From positions 111,636,860-111,700,859 of the forward strand of contig NC_092859.1 of the NCBI RefSeq assembly GCF_032062135.1: a stretch of 64,000 nt of DNA, given 5' to 3'. Shown in pieces: positions 61,394 through 64,000 of the stretch. The notes under the pieces were generated by a model. It was given only the letters and a program-made list of their open reading frames with translations. It did not search any database and was not told the DNA's origin. The stretch comes from Pyxicephalus adspersus (taxonomy: Eukaryota; Chordata; Amphibia; Anura; Pyxicephalidae). A program made the translations under genes and the position numbers. Every line of letters starts with the position of its first letter. Positions within the stretch are counted from its first letter, which is position 1.

Positions 61394-62645
61394 TTTTATA
61401 TATTTATATTCTAAAATCTAATCTAAAATTATCATCAATAAGTAACCAGTAAGCATTATTATTGTAGATATGAATATACTGTAATTACTCTATTGTAAAA
61501 AAAAAAAAGATTGTTTAAGAATTTGCATAGTAGTGTTATTCCCAGAGAATATATCTGGCATAAATACTCTGCAGGTATATATGATGGGCAATATCAGTCT
61601 TCTTTTACTCAGAGATATCTGGTAAGTCCTGAACATGAAATTGTATATAAAATTGAATATAAAGAACAAAAATGCAATATGTTGCTACTTACAATCCTTA
61701 GATGTTGTGTATGCATTAGTTTTCTTGGTTTAGTTTTTTTGTCCTGCTCTGCTGCCTTAAATAGGTGCACAAATAGATGCACTGAATATGGCAACAACTA
61801 TAAACAAGAGATGAAAATCTACGATAGCTCTAACTAGTGCACATAACACTGTAAAGTGCAGCCAACTTTCCATGATATGTCCATCAATATGTTTCACTTC
61901 AGTAGGTCATCTTCCAAAACCTCCTAGATGCATTTTGATTTGCATTAAATGGTTTGTAAAAATATACAGAATAGTCTGAGTCTAAGGACAAGGTTATTAG
62001 TCCCATCCAAATGTCCCAGTTTTCCAGGTATAGGGATTTTTTATCCATGGGTAGGAGTGCATAAAAACAAAATTTGCTGGATAGGTGTGGGAGTTTTGAG
62101 GCATCAATTGATGGGAGGGAGTTCTGGTACATTAAAGGAAGATCTACCTGAACAATAGGTAAATTTCAAGTTAGAAGAAACCTGTCTATAAGGACAATAG
62201 TGTCTGCAGTTATAACACTCTGCCTGAGGGTAGGTTGATGGGAATGTACAAAGCTATTTGTTCATATGCTGAGTTAGGACATTTATCAGATGATAATACC
62301 AGCAGCTGGGAGCTTTTAGCCTTGGGGCAAACTTATCCTAATGGCCTTGGTCATACTATACCTAGATAACACAGCAATGCAGTTTTAAGGCATCTGTACA
62401 AAAATAATGTATAATACAATTAACTTGTATATACAAAACAATATTTTTGTTTGTTATATAGTAACCATAGTACAGAAATGAACAACTCATACATTTTGAA
62501 TACAGCATGTTACCAAAATCGGTTCCATGGCTACTGAAATGCTTGTCAAGCAGATACTGACAGATCACTGACCACACATGCAATGGTGGGGAGGAATAAC
62601 AGATTCAATTTACTTGTGGGAAATAGCTGTTGATTATAAGTTAAA

Positions 62646-62685
62646 CATGTTATCATATTGGGTATCATGTTATCATATTGGGTAT
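62646..62685. repeat. tandem duplication of a 20-bp unit
   Basis: CATGTTATCATATTGGGTAT occurs twice head to tail without a mismatch, so the duplication is recent. Confidence 0.9.
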
Positions 62686-64000
62686 CATATGGGTAAACCA
62701 GCATATTTTTCACAATGAATGATATAATATACTGAACAAGTAGAATGAAATAAAATAGGTAAAAGCTAGACGTCTTGCAATCCTCATCACATTTATTCTT
62801 TGCTATATGATATACTGTATTTTCACAGCTGCAATGCAGTAACGAAGGCTTCAATTTTCCCAAGTGTCTTTGCTATGGAGCAAGCAGCAGAAAGGTACTA
62901 TGTAGATATATAATTCATGACAATCACAAAAATAACATTTTGCAGTCTAGTAGTTAATTAGAATTATTATATTTCAACCCTTATAAAAAGATAGAATAAA
63001 AAGGAAATTGAGCATTTTCTATGTTTCTATTTTAACTATATTTCTTGAGGCAATATAATAGTAATTTAGAAGAGTTAATTTATCTAATTATGGATTTTTG
63101 TGCAATCATTAAAGTGTGAAGGAGAGAGAACAGCCTTATCTGAAAAGATTTTTTTCCTCCCCATTTAATGTAGACAGTTGGTGGCCCTAATCTCACTCAT
63201 CCAGATGTTCTACCTATCAGGCATGTCGCTTTTAATTTAAAACTCACTTATTTTCTGTCTGCTTATTCATTTTTCTTACGAGCTTTTCAGTTACGTATTT
63301 GTATAAACAGTATGCCTTTCATTGACTTGGATTTCGCACATGATTATTGCACAACTCATAGCAAAATTAATTTGTAAATAGAAATAAAATATTGATTTGG
63401 GGCCAGGATTGACCACAGAGATAAAAATTAATACTTTACACAATGTGTAAATCTAAAATGGGTGCTAAATTATGGAACTATGAAAGGCAATCTTTCTAAC
63501 ACTTTGCTTTCAACACACTTCTAGAGATACTTACTGATACGAGAGGATGATAAACTGTTAAAGCAGACCAGTGCTGGAAATAAAACAACTAATAAGCTAT
63601 TAAGGATGCAAACCGATGGCAATGTTTCTGGGAGTGTGCTAGCTTAATCTCCAGATCGGAATTAAGGTTTAGGTGTGCAAAACTGGGTTCTTCACATTTT
63701 AGGGAATTTTTTGTGTTTATTTTTAAAAGTTTAAAGGAGGAGTTTAAGACTTCAGTGCTGCATTCTTTCAGTACAATAAATTTTGTCTTCTGTGTTAAAA
63801 AAAAGAGATGAACTTTTTCGAAAAGCACATACTCACATGTTTTTACTTTCTGTACTCTTTTATTCAGCCTCTGGGAGTGAAGACAGGACAGCTTATACAT
63901 GGCAGAGAGTTTTATCCCTACCCCCCCCCCAAAAAGTAAAGGGTTAAGAGGCATGCTCCTCCGTTCCTAGGAGTATTTTTCTGTCCTGGGGGCTAAATTG

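Larger units (their letters stand above)
54921..64000. other. region downstream of plxna4, no gene seen
   Basis: Nine kilobases of AT-rich DNA with no ORF resembling a known protein on either strand and no exon-like conserved frame. It holds the inverted repeats at 55943 and 57590, a minus-strand hammerhead-like relic at 59325 with a partial one at 60065, a TA microsatellite at 61335, a 20-bp duplication at 62646 and a C10 tract near 63921. Confidence 0.7.

Noticed and set aside
61215..61421. Open frame with a long Tyr-Ile run
   Set aside because: It translates the TA microsatellite.

Overview
The window is a vertebrate nuclear locus: AT-rich DNA with long introns, GT-AG splicing and many short non-autonomous transposons. 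Its one supported gene, on the + strand, is the 3' part of a class A plexin. Twelve exons between 1234 and 49768 join without a frame break across eleven introns into 602 complete residues plus a stop. The protein runs from inside the cytoplasmic region to the C-terminus, and its residues and C-terminal end fit plexin-A4 (plxna4) best. The transposons (a tRNA-derived SINE ending in TAA repeats, palindromic MITEs with GGGCCTGATTTATTAAA-type ends, TTAAAG-type elements and hAT MITEs) point to a frog, probably a ranoid. That species call rests on recalled repeat families, not a search.

Layout: 1-1233 is the tail of an upstream plxna4 intron and starts with a hammerhead-ribozyme-like motif. 1234-49768 holds the coding exons and introns, with a 245-base assembly gap at 25717-25961 in intron 7 (introns numbered within this window). 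From 49769 there is an AT-rich 3' UTR, possibly ending near 54920, with six Pumilio-type motifs. From there to 64000 I see no gene, only repeats and unassigned AT-rich sequence.

The exons encode an intracellular machine that relays semaphorin/neuropilin signals. A GAP domain in two halves (exons 1-4 and 8-12) is interrupted by a ubiquitin-like Rho-GTPase-binding domain (exons 4-7). The GAP catalytic arginines are visible: an Arg-Arg pair at the exon 2/3 junction and the Arg of an LRFW motif at the start of exon 10.

The most notable non-genic items are three dispersed hammerhead-like motifs (positions 1, 8189 and, on the minus strand, 59325); a 694-bp hAT-like element with a perfect 8-bp target duplication and a run of hairpins; two CpG-rich MITEs next to each other near 23.0-23.7 kb; and a 27-bp perfect-arm foldback at 57.6 kb. 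I found no new multigene system.
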